Below are positions 1 through 11,194 of a stretch of 64,000 nt of DNA, piece after piece. A model generated the notes under the pieces. That model had not been told where the DNA came from. It saw only the letters and a program-made list of their open reading frames with translations, and did not search any database. Position 1 is the first letter of the stretch. Each line of letters opens with the position of its first letter. Source of the DNA: Symsagittifera roscoffensis (taxonomy: Eukaryota > Xenacoelomorpha > Acoela > Convolutidae); assembly GCF_963678635.1 (NCBI RefSeq), contig NC_087066.1:8833954-8897953 (forward strand), in the 5' to 3' direction. Position numbers and translations under genes: made by a program.

Positions 1-432
1 TTTTGCCCACGCCTAGCCTAAAACCCCCTCCCATTAATACCTTTAAGACATTATCTTAACAACTCCATTAGAATGATTCAATTTAGTTGTTTAAAAACAT
101 ACAGATTCATTTTGTGTTTTAGCACCATTAATTCTCCAAATTTTAATTGTCATGCCAATATTAAAAATTATCTACCTGACTCGTGCCCCCTCCTACTAAG
201 CACAAGAACCCTGTGCCCCCAGTTTATGCAAAGCTCAGGCGATACTCAAGTAGTACTTCTTGTGTAGGTGCACCGCTATCTCCGTTTCCAACCCTGATCC
301 AGTTCCAACCCGTTAGTCTCTCTCACTTCCCTCAGCTTCTTTATCATCAAAATTTTGGCGTGGGTAAGTCCTACCCCCACTCCCCGGACAAAAATATTTA
401 TCGACGTCTCCGTCGATGGTAATGGGCTCAAG
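1..432. other. Non-coding flank of the Ty3/gypsy element
   Basis: I see no convincing gene here. It lies beyond the 3' end of the minus-strand gypsy polyprotein, where a 3' LTR would be expected. I could not match it to any sequence on the gag side of the element, so no LTR pair is called. Confidence 0.4.
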
Positions 433-1180
433 TTATCCGGTAGTACTTCCAGTGGCCGGTCGGTGGCTGTCCAACCAAATAGTGGGTTTCCTGTCTTCAC
501 GTGCATCATTGGCCTCCCTCTTGTCAGTCTCAAGATTACGCATCCACTCCAGTACCCTCAGATTTGTCTTTTCCCTTCTTTCTATCTCGCTCTGTTCCAG
601 ATCTTTTTCTCGTTCTGGTACGGAGTAGTCTTCCTGCAAGGAGTGCTCGCTGTCGTTGATGATCTGCCATTCTTCATCATTTACCAGGTCGCCTATGTTC
701 ACCAACTCCTCTCCTATCTCCTCGGGTTGTATCTTGTCAATCAAGAAGTCGTCACCATACCTGTTGTATCTCTTGCCTGTCCGTTTGCGATCGCCTTTCC
801 TGTCCCTGTGGTCATCAGTTGGTCTGGTTCTGTCCACTTGGTGTTTCGTTCTGCTCCATATCTTCTTCCGCGAAAGACCCTTCGTCCCAATCCACCTCTA
901 TTTTCTCGTTATCATCCATGCTCACGTCCTCGTTGCCGTCATTCTTTTCTTTGGTGCCTGTTTCGTTCACCTCACATGCTGGTTCTACCAGTAGGTACTC
1001 TAGTCGACCTTGCACGTTCTGTGGTACACACCAATCTTCCGGAGATGGGACGTGAGGTTTCAGATTTTCGTAGTGCGCCGCACGCCCTGTACTCAAGTGA
1101 TGGAACTGGCCCTGCTGATGTACCTCTGTTTTCCTAAATAGTCCTCTCCATTTCTTCAGTAACGTTTGGGGGTATGACAT
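433..1180 (-). pseudogene. Integrase C-terminal tail of the gypsy element
   Basis: The open stretch 815-1180 contains KKWRGLFRKTEVHQQG followed by RAAHYENLKPH, the SH3-like integrase C-terminal block common in this gypsy lineage. It continues into an acidic tail and then the Arg/Asp/Glu-rich stretch at 433-837 in another frame. It probably marks the polyprotein C-terminus; the 3' LTR should lie below position 433. Confidence 0.65.
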
Positions 1181-2025
1181 TCTGGAACTCCCAGACGTAT
1201 TGTCCTACAGCATACGGTTTCGCTTGAAGTTTTTTTTCGTCGTACTTCTTCCGCTGTATCATTTGTGCCTGCTCCGTGTTCCTTCTACAAAGTTCGCTTA
1301 CTTCTTGTTGTCTCCTGACCGCTTCCTTCACGTACGCCTGCGGTGACGTCTTCTTCCCTTCGTATGCTGGATAGAAGAATGTTAAGGGCATTGCCCTCTC
1401 TCTGCCAGTCAACATCATAAAAGAACTGATCCCTGTTGTTGAGTGCTGCGTGCTGTTGTACTTTCTACCACTTGTGGCAGATATTTGTCCCAATCTGTCA
1501 TGTATCTCGAGCAATATACCCTGAGCTTGTTCACCAGAGTTCTGTTCTTTCTCACCACTAATCCGTTTGTTTGAGGATGGCAGGTTGTCGAATGCGCTTG
1601 AGCAATATGCGATCTCCTCATCAGTTCCTTTGTAAGGTCCCCCCACGAAGGCTTTCCCATTGTTCGGCTGGAATGTCATCGGACAACCACATCGTGGTAT
1701 CCAGTGTGTTATCAAATGATCACAAGTCTCTTCCGCTGAGGCCGTCTCACATGCCTTCTGCCAGTTTCGTGAAGTGGTCTATAATTACCAGTACCTGATT
1801 GTATCCTGAGTCCGTCATGCAGATCTTTTGATAGTCTATCTGCACGACTTCGTTAAATTCCGAGCTTTCCACGGATCTAAGTGTGAATTTCATTTTTCTA
1901 GGGTCCTTCACTTGCAAATACGACAAACATGCGTTCACCCACTTTTCGCAAGTCCTTCGCAACCTTGGCCAATCAAACCTGTGCAGTATTCTTTGTTGTA
2001 CCTTGTCTATCCCCTGATGTCCCAT
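1134..2025 (-). pseudogene. Integrase of the gypsy element (catalytic residue altered)
   Basis: The minus strand reads the H2C2 zinc-binding region (MGHQGIDKVQQRIL through VNACLSYL, where the second Cys of CxxC is Tyr) and then the core. The first catalytic Asp is in the VQIDYQKICM block. The second block reads FQPNNGKAFV, where active relatives have Asp, so it is Asn here. Integrases of this type join element DNA to host chromosomes. Frameshifts near 1720 and 1400-1660 separate the pieces. Confidence 0.8.
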
Positions 2026-2214
2026 CTGGTCATGCGATCTGAGCTAGACTTCCGTTTGGTATAGTTGTGGTGATATGATGAGATTATGCCTGTGTAATAT
2101 CTTCTCCTCGTCTTTTCTCCTACAGGCTACCACACCATCAGCTGTGTGATAAAGTAAGTCCCTTCTCTCTTTGTAGAACTGGCTCAAGATCTTATAACTA
2201 TCCTCCTCCAGGTC

Positions 2215-2881
2215 TCATTTCTCCTTGTCCCCAGTCCGGATCAACTTGGAGAGTTTGCTCGTCATCTTGTCATTCTTGTGGGCTCGTATCAGATCCGATA
2301 GTCTGTATCTCGCTTTGACGTGTTCCTTCAATACCATCATCTGGCCATTCAGTTCTCCGGGACTGTGGATGTCGTCTTTTAGTTTAATGCAAACTATCTT
2401 TCTCAAGACCTCCCTATCATCATCCGGTTCCAAGTTCGCCCTGACGTTTGAAATGAACGATAGCTCCCTGAATGGTTTCATTGACACCGCTAATTTCTCA
2501 AGCTCTTCTCCTCCGTACTCAACCTGTTGCTCTAGATTGTACATTCCTGCGGAAGAATCAGTTTGTAGTTCTCTGTCGTGGTGTCTCATTTTCTCCTCTG
2601 CTAATATCATACATAGACTATCCTGGTCATCACCACTCTTCTCTGAGTCATCCTCCCACTCATCCGACTCCCCGGAAAATTTTCTTCCTCACTGTCTTCT
2701 TCTGATTTCGACCACTCCCCGAACTCTTGATCTGGTCCCTGAAAGTCACTTTCTTCTTCCAAAGCGTAGTCTGTCTTAGTATGTCCTCTGGGATCTTCTC
2801 GACCAATGTCCGCACAACTTCTTTGCCATCAGGTTGCCTTTTTGTAGAGTCCTCGCCTTGAGCTTCTTCCCCTCTTTTCAA
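2215..2881 (-). pseudogene. Linker between RNase H and integrase of the gypsy element
   Basis: Two minus-strand open stretches (2660-2881 and 2215-2610) are charged and Lys/Glu-rich, with no catalytic motif that I recognise. They sit between RNase H and integrase, and are best read as a polyprotein spacer of this gypsy lineage. The frame is broken between them. Confidence 0.45.
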
Positions 2882-3039
2882 TATGGTGACTTCCGGTTTG
2901 TCTCTATCATTGTTCCGGGCTACCGGTTTATCGTCGGCTAGCTTCTCGAGTAGTCTCCTTAGATCTTATCCTATCGTCAGCCTTCCTGTTTGCACTTCAT
3001 CGGGATCATAGCCTTTTGCTTTTAGTGTTGTAGCTCCGA

Positions 3040-3489
3040 TCCATTGAGTACGTTTTTAACCAACTGAGTGCTCTGTTGTCGACTAAGGTCATTACGGCAA
3101 ACATTTCCGCTTTGGGTGCTCCGTACTTCATCTATGTATCACTCAAGACTTTGCTCCCGTAGGCTATCGGTCTCAAGACTGTCTTCCGGTTACACTCCTG
3201 TTCTTGGTGGAGTATTCTTGAGATCGTTACCACTGATGCATTCGTGTCCAGCATGTACATTCCCAGTGGTTTTCGGTGGCACCCCCAGCACTGGTGCTTC
3301 GCACAGCTCCGTTTTTATTCTTTGGAATGATTCCTCCGCTGCGTTATTCCACGTGAACTTCTTACCCTTGTGCCTCATGAGTTGTTGCATTGGATATACT
3401 TTGCTGCATAGCCCTTGATGAACTCCCTGTACTAGTTTGCGAAACCAAAGAAATTCATCGGCTGGTGTTCTGTCTTTGGCAATTTCCAA
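3040..3489 (-). pseudogene. RT connection and truncated RNase H of the gypsy element
   Basis: Downstream of the RT, the minus strand reads a connection segment (LMRHKGKKFTWNNAAEESF) and then an RNase H-like stretch ending YGAPKAEMFAVMTLVDNRAL. In related elements a further run of residues lies between the FAVV-type and DNRAL-type blocks, so this copy appears to have an internal deletion through the RNase H core as well as an in-frame stop. RNase H activity is therefore not expected. Frames change at least twice. Confidence 0.65.
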
Positions 3490-4151
3490 GTCAGTACTGC
3501 CTCCCCCGCATCTGGGTCTGGTCTAATACTATGTTTGTCCGCCATTTTTCCCAGGTATTTGATCGAGTCTTTGAGAAATTCGCACTTTGATGGCTTGCAC
3601 TTCAGACCTGCTCTCTTCATACAAGCAAACACCTCGTCCAGTCGTTCAATGTTGTCCTCCAATGTGGGTGTTGCAATCACCACATCATCTACGTAGCACA
3701 TTACTAAATTGCCATATTTCTTCGTTACGCTCGTCAGCGCTTGTGCCATTAGTCGTTGGAAGGTGGCTGTCGCATTGCAGAGGCCAAAGGGCATCCTCTT
3801 CCATTGGAACAATCCCAGTTCGCATGCAAACCCGTCTTGCTTCCTCAGTGGTACCTGCCAAAAGGCCGACCCTAGATCAGGAGTTGTGAAAAAATTTGCG
3901 TCACCTAATTTTGAGAGAGTTTCATCTATCCCAGGTATGGGATAGGCATCCTTCACCGTAACGGAGTTCAGATATCGAAAGTCACAATAAAATCTAAGTT
4001 GGTCTCCTTTCTTTTTAGCCATCACTACTCCACACGCCCATGGTGATTTAGATGGTTCTATCATGTCATACTCTAGTAGGGTCTCTATTTTTTTTCTACA
4101 TGTATTCGATTTGTTTGGGGTCATGGGCCTCGCCCCCTCCCTATGCGGCAC
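3432..4151 (-). pseudogene. Ty3/gypsy reverse transcriptase domain
   Basis: This 239-codon open stretch contains the main palm motifs: an RFYCDFRYLN block, the FTTPDLGSAFWQVPL block (the usual catalytic Asp is kept in TPDLGSAF), MPFGLCNATATFQRLM, and the catalytic box YVDDVVIA. These are diagnostic of Ty3/gypsy RTs, which copy element RNA into DNA in cytoplasmic particles. It is the best-preserved part of the element. The frame shifts into the thumb/connection (3190-3489), so it is only a domain fragment of a broken polyprotein. Confidence 0.92.
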
Positions 4152-4419
4152 CGCCGATTCTTCTAACTCTATTTCATGTTCAACAAAGTTGCAGCATCCA
4201 ATGTCTGCCTTATGTCTCGAAAAAACATCCTGATTCCTATCTAGAACTTCCTTAATGGCTTCGAGCTGTTCTCCTGTTACCTTCCCCTTAAATGTTTATT
4301 TTCCGGTATGGTTTATCCATTTCCAATTCCTCTAGCGTGGGTCTTTCTGGAAAATTCGAACAGCTCGACAGTCCATCGTCTGTCTCTTACTTAAGTGACT
4401 TCACAAGACCTGACGAACA

Positions 4420-5575
4420 GTTTATATACCTTCATGAGTAATGCTCTTAAAGCTCTAGAAGGAGTTCGCGGGCTTATTGCAGTCAAGTAGTCCGCTTATA
4501 CATCTATGTGCATCACTGTCTGATCACTCGATTCACTCAGGTTTCTTGTTTCTTCGTGGCCGCCCACTGTGATTATTGACATGATTCTTGCCCCAATTTG
4601 TATGATGCCAAATGGTTTTCCAGTCACCATTTTCAAGGTGTTGAAATTGCTCCTACTCATTGAGTTCTCTCCGGTCCCTGATTCTGGTCTTGTCATACAG
4701 AGTATTTCATTCAATTTCTGTTTTTCTATTTCCTGTTTCAGCCGTTCCTCGATTTCTTTGGTCGCCAAGTCTTGCTTCACTTTGTTGATCGCTTCTGCAG
4801 CTGCCCTCTCGTGGTTTATCTCCAGAGAGTTTCTTTTCTCGGCCCCGAGGCATCATTGTTCTGTGTCACTGCCTTTACTGTCTTCGTTGACAAATCACCA
4901 CTCGCTGCTTCTAACATAGCACAGTGTCCGATCGATCTCACTTTTAGTTCTTCTCTATCAACGTAGATTTGCCCGGCTAGATCTTTATCACACGTTATAA
5001 TCGTTTTTGTGTAGATGTTTATTTAATCTATATTCAACATGACCTCATGTGGACCATAGGCTTCCGTGTTTCTGTTGTCTATGCGAACTGATTTACTACC
5101 ACCTCTCGTGAGTAATGCCCTTAAAATTCTAGAAGTGGTTTGCGGGCTTATTTCGCTCAAGTAATCCGCGTACACATCTATGTGCATTATTGTCTGATCA
5201 CTCGATTCACTCGAGTTTCTTGTTACTTCGTGGCCGCCCACAGTGGCTATTGACATGATTCTTGCACCAATTTTTATGATGCCAAACGGTTTTCCAATTA
5301 TCATTTTCAGGGTGTTGTAATTGTTCCTGCTCATCGAGTTCTTCCCGGTCTCTGGTTCTGGTCCTGTCATACAGAGCGTCTCATTCTATCTCTGTTTAAG
5401 CCGTTGTTCGATTTCATTTGTCGCCAAGTCTTGCTTCACTTTGTTGATCGCTTCTGCAGCTGCCCTCTCCTGGTGTATCTCTAGAGAGCTTCTTTTCTCG
5501 GCCCCCGAGGCATCATTGTTCTGTGTTACTGCCTTTACTGTCTTCGTTGACAAATCACCACTCGCTGCTTCTTTA
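4420..5575 (-). repeat. Internal tandem duplication inside the gypsy element
   Basis: The stretches about 4420-4915 and 5096-5575 are diverged direct copies with a period near 670 bp. Both contain the same minus-strand peptide block, recognisable by GKPFGII and DQT(V/I)MHIDV, and both end at the same acidic/alkaline-rich stretch. The block sits between the zinc knuckles and the RT, where the protease would be expected. The copies differ at many sites, so the duplication is old or was already present in an ancestor. Confidence 0.75.
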
Positions 5576-5639
5576 TTGTTCAAATCGTTTTCAGCTTGTC
5601 TGTTCCTAGTATTTTGCACTGCGGCCAGTGCTAATTTGT

Positions 5640-5900
5640 GTTTCGGGTGATTCTAATGCTTCACTGCCTCCTAAAACAAAGGACAGTTCATTCTGAAATG
5701 GCCCTCTTGATTGTAGAAAAAACACCTCGCGCCTATCTTGATGATCAAGCCACTGTAGAACTCGTGTTTCTTAGTTTGATTCATGTCCTCTTATTCCGGT
5801 GCGTATCCCAAGCTCTTCATGCCCTGCTTGTATGTCGTGCAATCCGCCACATGATGATCCGCTAATCCACACTTTGTGCGAGACCTACTTTTGTCCATGT
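5640..5900 (-). pseudogene. Nucleocapsid zinc knuckles of the gypsy element (damaged)
   Basis: Two CCHC-like knuckles can be read on the minus strand. One is RTKCGLADHHVADC near 5840-5880, where the first Cys appears to be Arg. The other is CFFYNQEGHFRMNC near 5690-5735, where the second Cys is Tyr. Spacing otherwise fits C-x2-C-x4-H-x4-C. These knuckles normally package genomic RNA; with one ligand lost in each, this copy would not chelate zinc normally. Confidence 0.6.
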
Positions 5901-6464
5901 CGTCTCTAGGCTTGTACCATGAGGACTTTTGTGGCTGGCTTCCCCCTTGCATGTTCCTGCCTTCTGAGTATGAGTACTTCTTTGGTTTCCTTAGCAGTTA
6001 CTCTATGGAGTTTTGTCTCATCTCCTCTGGGGTCGTTGCATTATTCTTCGATACTGTATAAAACGTTGCCATCATTGTTCTCAAGTCGTCACTTCTCACC
6101 CCGTCAATAAACTTTGAAGTGATGCTTAAGTTTCTTCTATTCGTCGACTCTTCCGGGTCGCTTCTTCTTCTCAAGCTCTCAAGATCATCCAGGAATCTAT
6201 CGATTGACTCATCTGCGCTTTATTAACTTTTTTCAAAACTCAGCATCGCTTGATGAGCCTTCATTACTGACCCGAATCGGTTCAAAAGTATCTAGAAGAT
6301 CTTGTCCGCTGTATCACGCTCCTCCTCCTTCGCTACCACGCATTTTAATGCGGTGCCTTCTAAATTGCTTAGTATTGCCGTGCAAGCCTGCCTTTCGTTG
6401 TTCAAGTTATCTTGTTCTAGATGTAGTCTCATTACCGCAACCATCTGAATCGTCCTTGAACTGC

Positions 6465-7607
6465 TTAGGTTTTTTTGAAGGTTTTCCGGGATTTTCCACT
6501 ACCTCTGTCACTTGAGTCTGTGTTCCTTGTTGCGAATGCTTCAAGAGTCCTGTTCATCATTTCCCAGGTACTGGCCCACGTCATGGCATCCGGTTGTACA
6601 CCCGTAATCGATCCTGAATCCTCTCTTGTCCTCGCTGTGTTTGAGACTCCTACTTTTATGGCAGTCCTTATCCCTCCTGACGCCATGGTACTATCAGTCC
6701 GTGCTAACGGTGTAGATTCTCGTTTTTTTTTTGTTGTGGTTCCACGAAATCGACTCTATTTCCTGATGGCTTTTCCACCACTAGTTTTTCTTCGGCTAAT
6801 GAGTTTTTCAAGAGAGCATCCAGTTTGGACTGTATGGCACAAGAGATTTCAGCTTGTTCCCTGCCCATTCTGGCATCTAGATTCAATAACTTCTCGTTCA
6901 CGGTGTCATACCGTTTCTTCATTTCTTCCATATCTTTCTAGATATGTTTCTCTCGCTCTTTGCCGGTTGCCTCTACCTTGTCCGACATCTGCTGTAGCTT
7001 CTCTTCCGTCGCCCTTGCAGTTGTCTAGGTTCTCAACCTTGTTGTATCGTATTTCCCTTTTGAGCTCCTGGCGGTTCTCCTCGCTGTGCTCAGTTTCTTG
7101 TCGATTTGCTCCAACTTTGCCATCAAGTCGCTTAGCTCAAGCAACATCGTTTTTTCTTGGTTAGCCGTTGCTCCATGTGTGACCTGCTCTTCGTCTTTTT
7201 TGGCCTTTGTTGTTATTGCGGAAACTGTTCCAAATGTTTGCTTTTCTCGTTCGTTGGTGTCAGTCCTCTTTCTCTCTTGATTTCATTCCGACCATCGCTG
7301 CAATCCTCTCTGTGAACAACGTTCTTTTTGTCTGAGAATCGTCTTTTATCGTTTCCGGCGTGTTGCTTGTTGTATCGTCTACAATGTCAATTGGTGAGAA
7401 CTCTAGCGTCTTTTTTTCTTGTTCTTCTGCATTTGGCATTGGTGATGATTCCGTCGTCTTTCTTTCCACCCCGTCAATACTCTGATCTGGTGTCTCAAGA
7501 TCGGTTTCTCTAGCAGGTAGTGTTGGTTCGTTGTCTGCTTTCTCCTTGGCCTTATGCTCCTTTACGCTTCTTAAGTTGACCAAGTTTACTGAAATGTTCT
7601 TTTTCAT
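6465..7607 (-). pseudogene. gag N-terminal region of the gypsy element
   Basis: Three minus-strand open segments in differing frames (7260-7607, 6704-6931, 6465-6686) form the gag start. The first begins at an ATG at 7607 and is Ser/Thr/Glu-rich. The second is Lys/Glu-rich and looks like a coiled coil (it starts MEEMKKRYDTVNEKLLNLDA). Gag proteins of this group carry such leader coiled coils before the capsid. The segments are joined only through frameshifts and stops, so no single protein can be made. The assignment rests on position upstream of zinc knuckles and RT on the same strand. Confidence 0.55.
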
Positions 7608-7829
7608 TACTTTCGGATTTGATAGTGTTGCTTTCCGTTGCGACGAGGTTTGATTTTGTTTTGGTCCTGCTGCTTTTCTTTCGGTTATTATTAATATTAA
7701 TATTTACAAATCTCTATTGTAAAATCCAATTGAAATTACATGAATAAGAAAAAGTTTTAGTGTATTAAATGCTAAAATTAGTCGAATTAGTCTATATCAG
7801 TTTTGAACCTAAATCAATTTCAGTCATTG
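7608..7829. other. Short AT-rich spacer between gag and minisatellite
   Basis: No gene is seen. It is the probable untranslated leader of the gypsy element on the minus strand. I could not find a convincing tRNA primer-binding site. Confidence 0.3.
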
Positions 7830-8730
7830 AGACCCTTCGCTCAAGTGTTGGGACACTTCGTTACTGTCCCCAGACTTTTCTGAACACTCCTAGGACCCTT
7901 CGCTCAAGTGTTTGGACACTTCGTTCCTGTCCCAGGACTTTTCCGAACCCTCCTAGGACCGTTCGCTCAAGTGTTGGGACACTTCGTACTGTCCCAAGAC
8001 TTCTCTGAACCCTCCTAGGAGACTTCGCTCAGGTGTTGGGACACTTCGTGACTGTCCCAGGACTTTTCTTAGCCCCCCTAGGACCCTTCGCTCAAGTGTT
8101 GGGACACTTCGTTCCTGTCCCAGGACTTTTCTGAACCCTCCTAGGACCCTTCGCTCAAGTGTTGGGACACTTCGTACTGTCCCAGGACTTCTCTGAACCC
8201 TCCTAGGAGACTTCGCTCAAATGGTGGGACACTTCGTTACTATCCCAGGACTTTTCTTAACCCTCCTAGGACCCTTCGCTCAAGTGTTGGGACACTTCGT
8301 ACTGTCCCAGGACTTTTCTGAACCATCCTAGGAGATTTTGCTCGAGTGTTGGGACACTTCGTATTGTCCCAGAACTTCTCTGAACCCTCCTAGGAGACTT
8401 TACTGGAGTGTTGGGACACTTTGTTACTGCCCCAGGACTTTCCTTAACCCTCCTAGGACCCTTTGCTCAAGTGTTGGGACACTTCGTACTGTCCCAGGAC
8501 TTTTTCTGAACCCTCCTAGGAGACTTGGTTCGAGTGTTGGTCTACTTCGTACTGTCCCAGGACTTTTTCTGAACCCTCCTAGGAGACTTCGCTCGAGTGT
8601 TGGTGCAGTCGGATCTCTTGTTCTTTGGTGTTGGGACAGTCGGATCTCTTGCTCCTCAGTGTTGGGACACTTAGATCACTATCCAAGGACTGAGTGTGGG
8701 ACACTTAGATCACTTTCCCAAGACCGCCGG
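7830..8730. repeat. Minisatellite, about 12 units of ~63 bp
   Basis: Units carry CTTCGCTCAAGTGTTGGGAC and a CCTCCTAGGA junction, and repeat every 62-64 bp; the last ones (after about 8610) are degenerate. Each unit holds a short inverted repeat (GGGACA ... TGTCCC) and the palindrome TCCTAGGA. Because 63 is a multiple of 3 the array stays open in one frame, but the long translations (7769-8008, 8338-8856) are repeats of a Pro/Leu/Arg-rich unit and are not called genes. The array lies 5' of the gypsy gag. Confidence 0.92.
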
Positions 8731-11190
8731 CTAGACTCTTGCACTTCTTCGAACCTCGTAGCTCAAGTGTTTCTCCTTCTGATGAGTTCCCTTGTACCTT
8801 CTGTCGATTATTGGAATTTCCGATCCACTACCCCAGTACTACCTCTAGAGCTCTAGTATTGAAAAATCCCCAAAACCCAATCTTTTTAATCAAAATTTTA
8901 CCTGAATTTACCTTTCCTTTATTAATCCGATACAAGTTGAAACACGACTTGTTAGCAGTTGCCTTATGATCTCCGATTTGTTAAAAACCAAATGAATTTG
9001 TTCCGAAAACGTAAAATTTAGCTGAGAAAGAAGAAGAAATATGAAATTGTGATGAATTAACCCAAATTCAGATGCGACCAATGTGGTCTTTCATTAAAAA
9101 AATGTGTGGTGATTGCCACGCGTTTTTCCTCCCCCCTACAAACGGTCCTATGGGGTATTCTCCTTTTGGGTTCCAAAAACTGTCTATTTGCAATCCCGTC
9201 GCCCGATCCAACCAGGCTACCTATTTTAAACCGGTCTTAAATTTGGTTACCCTTGCGTTGCAACTCTTGTTCTGAGTCTAAAGATGGATCGTTCTAGACT
9301 CTGGGTCTATTAATGTTACTAAATCGACGATATCGATTGTATAGTTACCATAATGCCATGGTTGTAACAGTCGTCTAATTAAGTCACATATGAGGTTAAA
9401 GAAAAATAGGCCCTATAACCATTGGCTCAAGAGTCAGGGGCACTATCTCTTGTGTTTTTCTACCTCAAGCGGTCGGAGCCAATTGGGTTCACTTGCGATA
9501 TGAGACTAAAGCCTTTGTTACAGCTTAAAGGCCACTATCAAAATACCCCCTCCCCCACTCTAGAAAATAAGAACGCCCCATACTTAGGTCTCGAAATACC
9601 TAAACTACACGAACGCCGTTAAAAACAGGGTCGGTACCTTATGTATAGTTACTTTTTATTAGACAGTGGACCTTTGATCCATTTCAGATGGATCAACATA
9701 ACAACTCTCCCTAACTCAACATAACAATATATAACACATTCAAGAAAATTAAATTTGATACTCACATACCGACACGACCTCTAGAATCGAAAAACTAATT
9801 TATAAAGCAACTCTGGAATTGATTGGGTAATTAAATTTTAACTCGAGAAGTTTGAAATTAATTAGTTGTGGCTCAAGAAATAAGTTTTGGCTCTGAACCA
9901 TTGGGAGACTTCGGTTGTCCACCTTTTCACCGAAGGTTCACTCTGGTCCACTTGAATTTCACTCTCCTTTCTCTCGCGATTATTTTCTGTCTTCTGCCAC
10001 GAATAAGACAGCTCTACTCCCGTTCGAATTATGTATCGGAAATTGCGAATAGCAATTTCCCGCTGCTTTTTTTGACTACTTTCTAGCGATTGTAGTTCGA
10101 ATCTTCTGATCTTATTTTTTTGATATTTTCAGTTGTCGCGAGAAACTTGAGCATGACATGCTCAATTCGAATTTTTGAAAAATTTCATTGCATCCCAAAA
10201 TCAAGACTAAGCGTTTTCTCAAGGTCAAACGTCGAAATATGACCGACTGGCACAAGTAAATGAAATTTCAAGGTGTTAACAGGCTATTTACAAAAAGCAT
10301 TTATCCTACTTGTAGGGCAGGTTTGTGTTTTCCTGTCTATCAGGAGCCTCGCGGATAGCTTTTGACCTGCGCCGGGTCTGCGAAGGTCTGTTCTTGCTGC
10401 TCCGTCTCTTGAAAATAATCTCGGGCAGATGCTTCTGGTGCTCCCAATTCAGGCGCTACTACTTCGAGTTTGTGTTGTTGGTGGAGCTCGCCAGAAGTTA
10501 TGGAAAATAAAATGTTTCAATCAATTTCGAACGGTTTCTGTGAAATATCTTTTCAAATTTGAGCTCAGGACAACAATACATTTCGACTAAGGTGTAAAAA
10601 TTTCGCCCGAATTGCTTAGCTAAAAAGTCGAAATTTGTCTGAAAAAAAACCCTCCCCGAGCACAATTATTCCGTTAACTTTGTTACGAAAGTCAAAAAAA
10701 TTATCTTGTACCCTCAGAGGACTTCTCTCGAGTATACTTAACAGAATTTTTTCCCTATCACTTGTTTGTTGTTGAATGCTCGGCCCGATAAAGCTGTGTT
10801 TTGACCCGAGTATTTTCTTTTTTCCTCTGCGTCAGGGTCTTTCAGGCTATGCGTAAGAGCTGGCACCAACACTATGAATCATTCTCCTAATAGAAACATC
10901 AAATATTAATAAAATATGAGCAAAATTCTATAAAAGAGCTTTTTTCTTTTTTTTCGAAAGTTTCAAATTGATAAAAAAAAACAACAAAAAACACTTTAAT
11001 TGCACATCGAAATTAATTTCAATACACAAGTGTATGTCAAATGTTTTCTGTTTTTTTCCTATCAGTTCATAAAAATATTATAACATCATTAGATACACAT
11101 AGTTACAATAACAATAAACGAAACAAACTCGATTACAATTATCGATGATTACTTTTCACCTGAGAGCTTCAAGATGGCTGATAAATAAAT
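8731..11190. other. Non-coding spacer with scattered repeats
   Basis: No gene supported. Notable items are a perfect 9-bp-arm palindrome (TTGAGCATG A CATGCTCAA, 10147-10165) and a diverged partial copy (about 10500-10700) of the dispersed family also present at 30590-31010, 51840-52217 and 56755-57126. The last few hundred bases contain the 3' tail of the old LINE (minus strand). Confidence 0.5.
10500..10700 (+). repeat. Partial copy of dispersed hairpin family H
   Basis: It shares the block with GAGCTCAGGACAACAATAC, GAAATTTGTCTGAA and CCCGAGCACA with the copies in NAT10 intron 6 and in the 50-58 kb duplication. It ends near the diverged hairpin ACTTTGTTACGAAAGT. Only the right-hand part of the family is present. 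Confidence 0.65.
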
Positions 11191-11194
11191 GTTA

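Larger units (their letters stand above)
433..7607 (-). mobile_element. Degenerate Ty3/gypsy LTR retrotransposon (gag-pol remains)
   Basis: Read on the minus strand, the segment gives, in order, gag-like coiled-coil and zinc-knuckle pieces, a reverse transcriptase, an RNase H remnant, an integrase and a C-terminal tail. This is the Ty3/gypsy order (RT-RNaseH-IN). The reading frame is broken by many stops and frameshifts, and several key residues are changed, so the copy is dead. A retroviral-type protease active site (DTG/DSG) was not found between gag and RT, where an internal tandem duplication and apparent deletion occur instead. No LTR pair or primer-binding site could be identified, so the true ends are unknown. 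The family assignment is confident; the boundaries are not. Confidence 0.9.

Noticed and set aside
1-432. 3' LTR of the gypsy element
   Set aside because: No matching sequence was found on the other side of gag, so an LTR cannot be supported.
355-1137. 260-codon plus-strand open frame
   Set aside because: It lies opposite the integrase C-terminus of the minus-strand gypsy element and has a Leu/Phe/Pro/Ser-rich composition typical of an antisense shadow.
6475-7164. 229-codon plus-strand open frame
   Set aside because: Antisense shadow of the gypsy gag coiled-coil region; Ser/Phe/Leu-rich with no motif.
8338-8856. 172-codon frame in the minisatellite
   Set aside because: It is open only because the 63-bp repeat unit is a multiple of three; the product is a repeated unit with no protein-like features.
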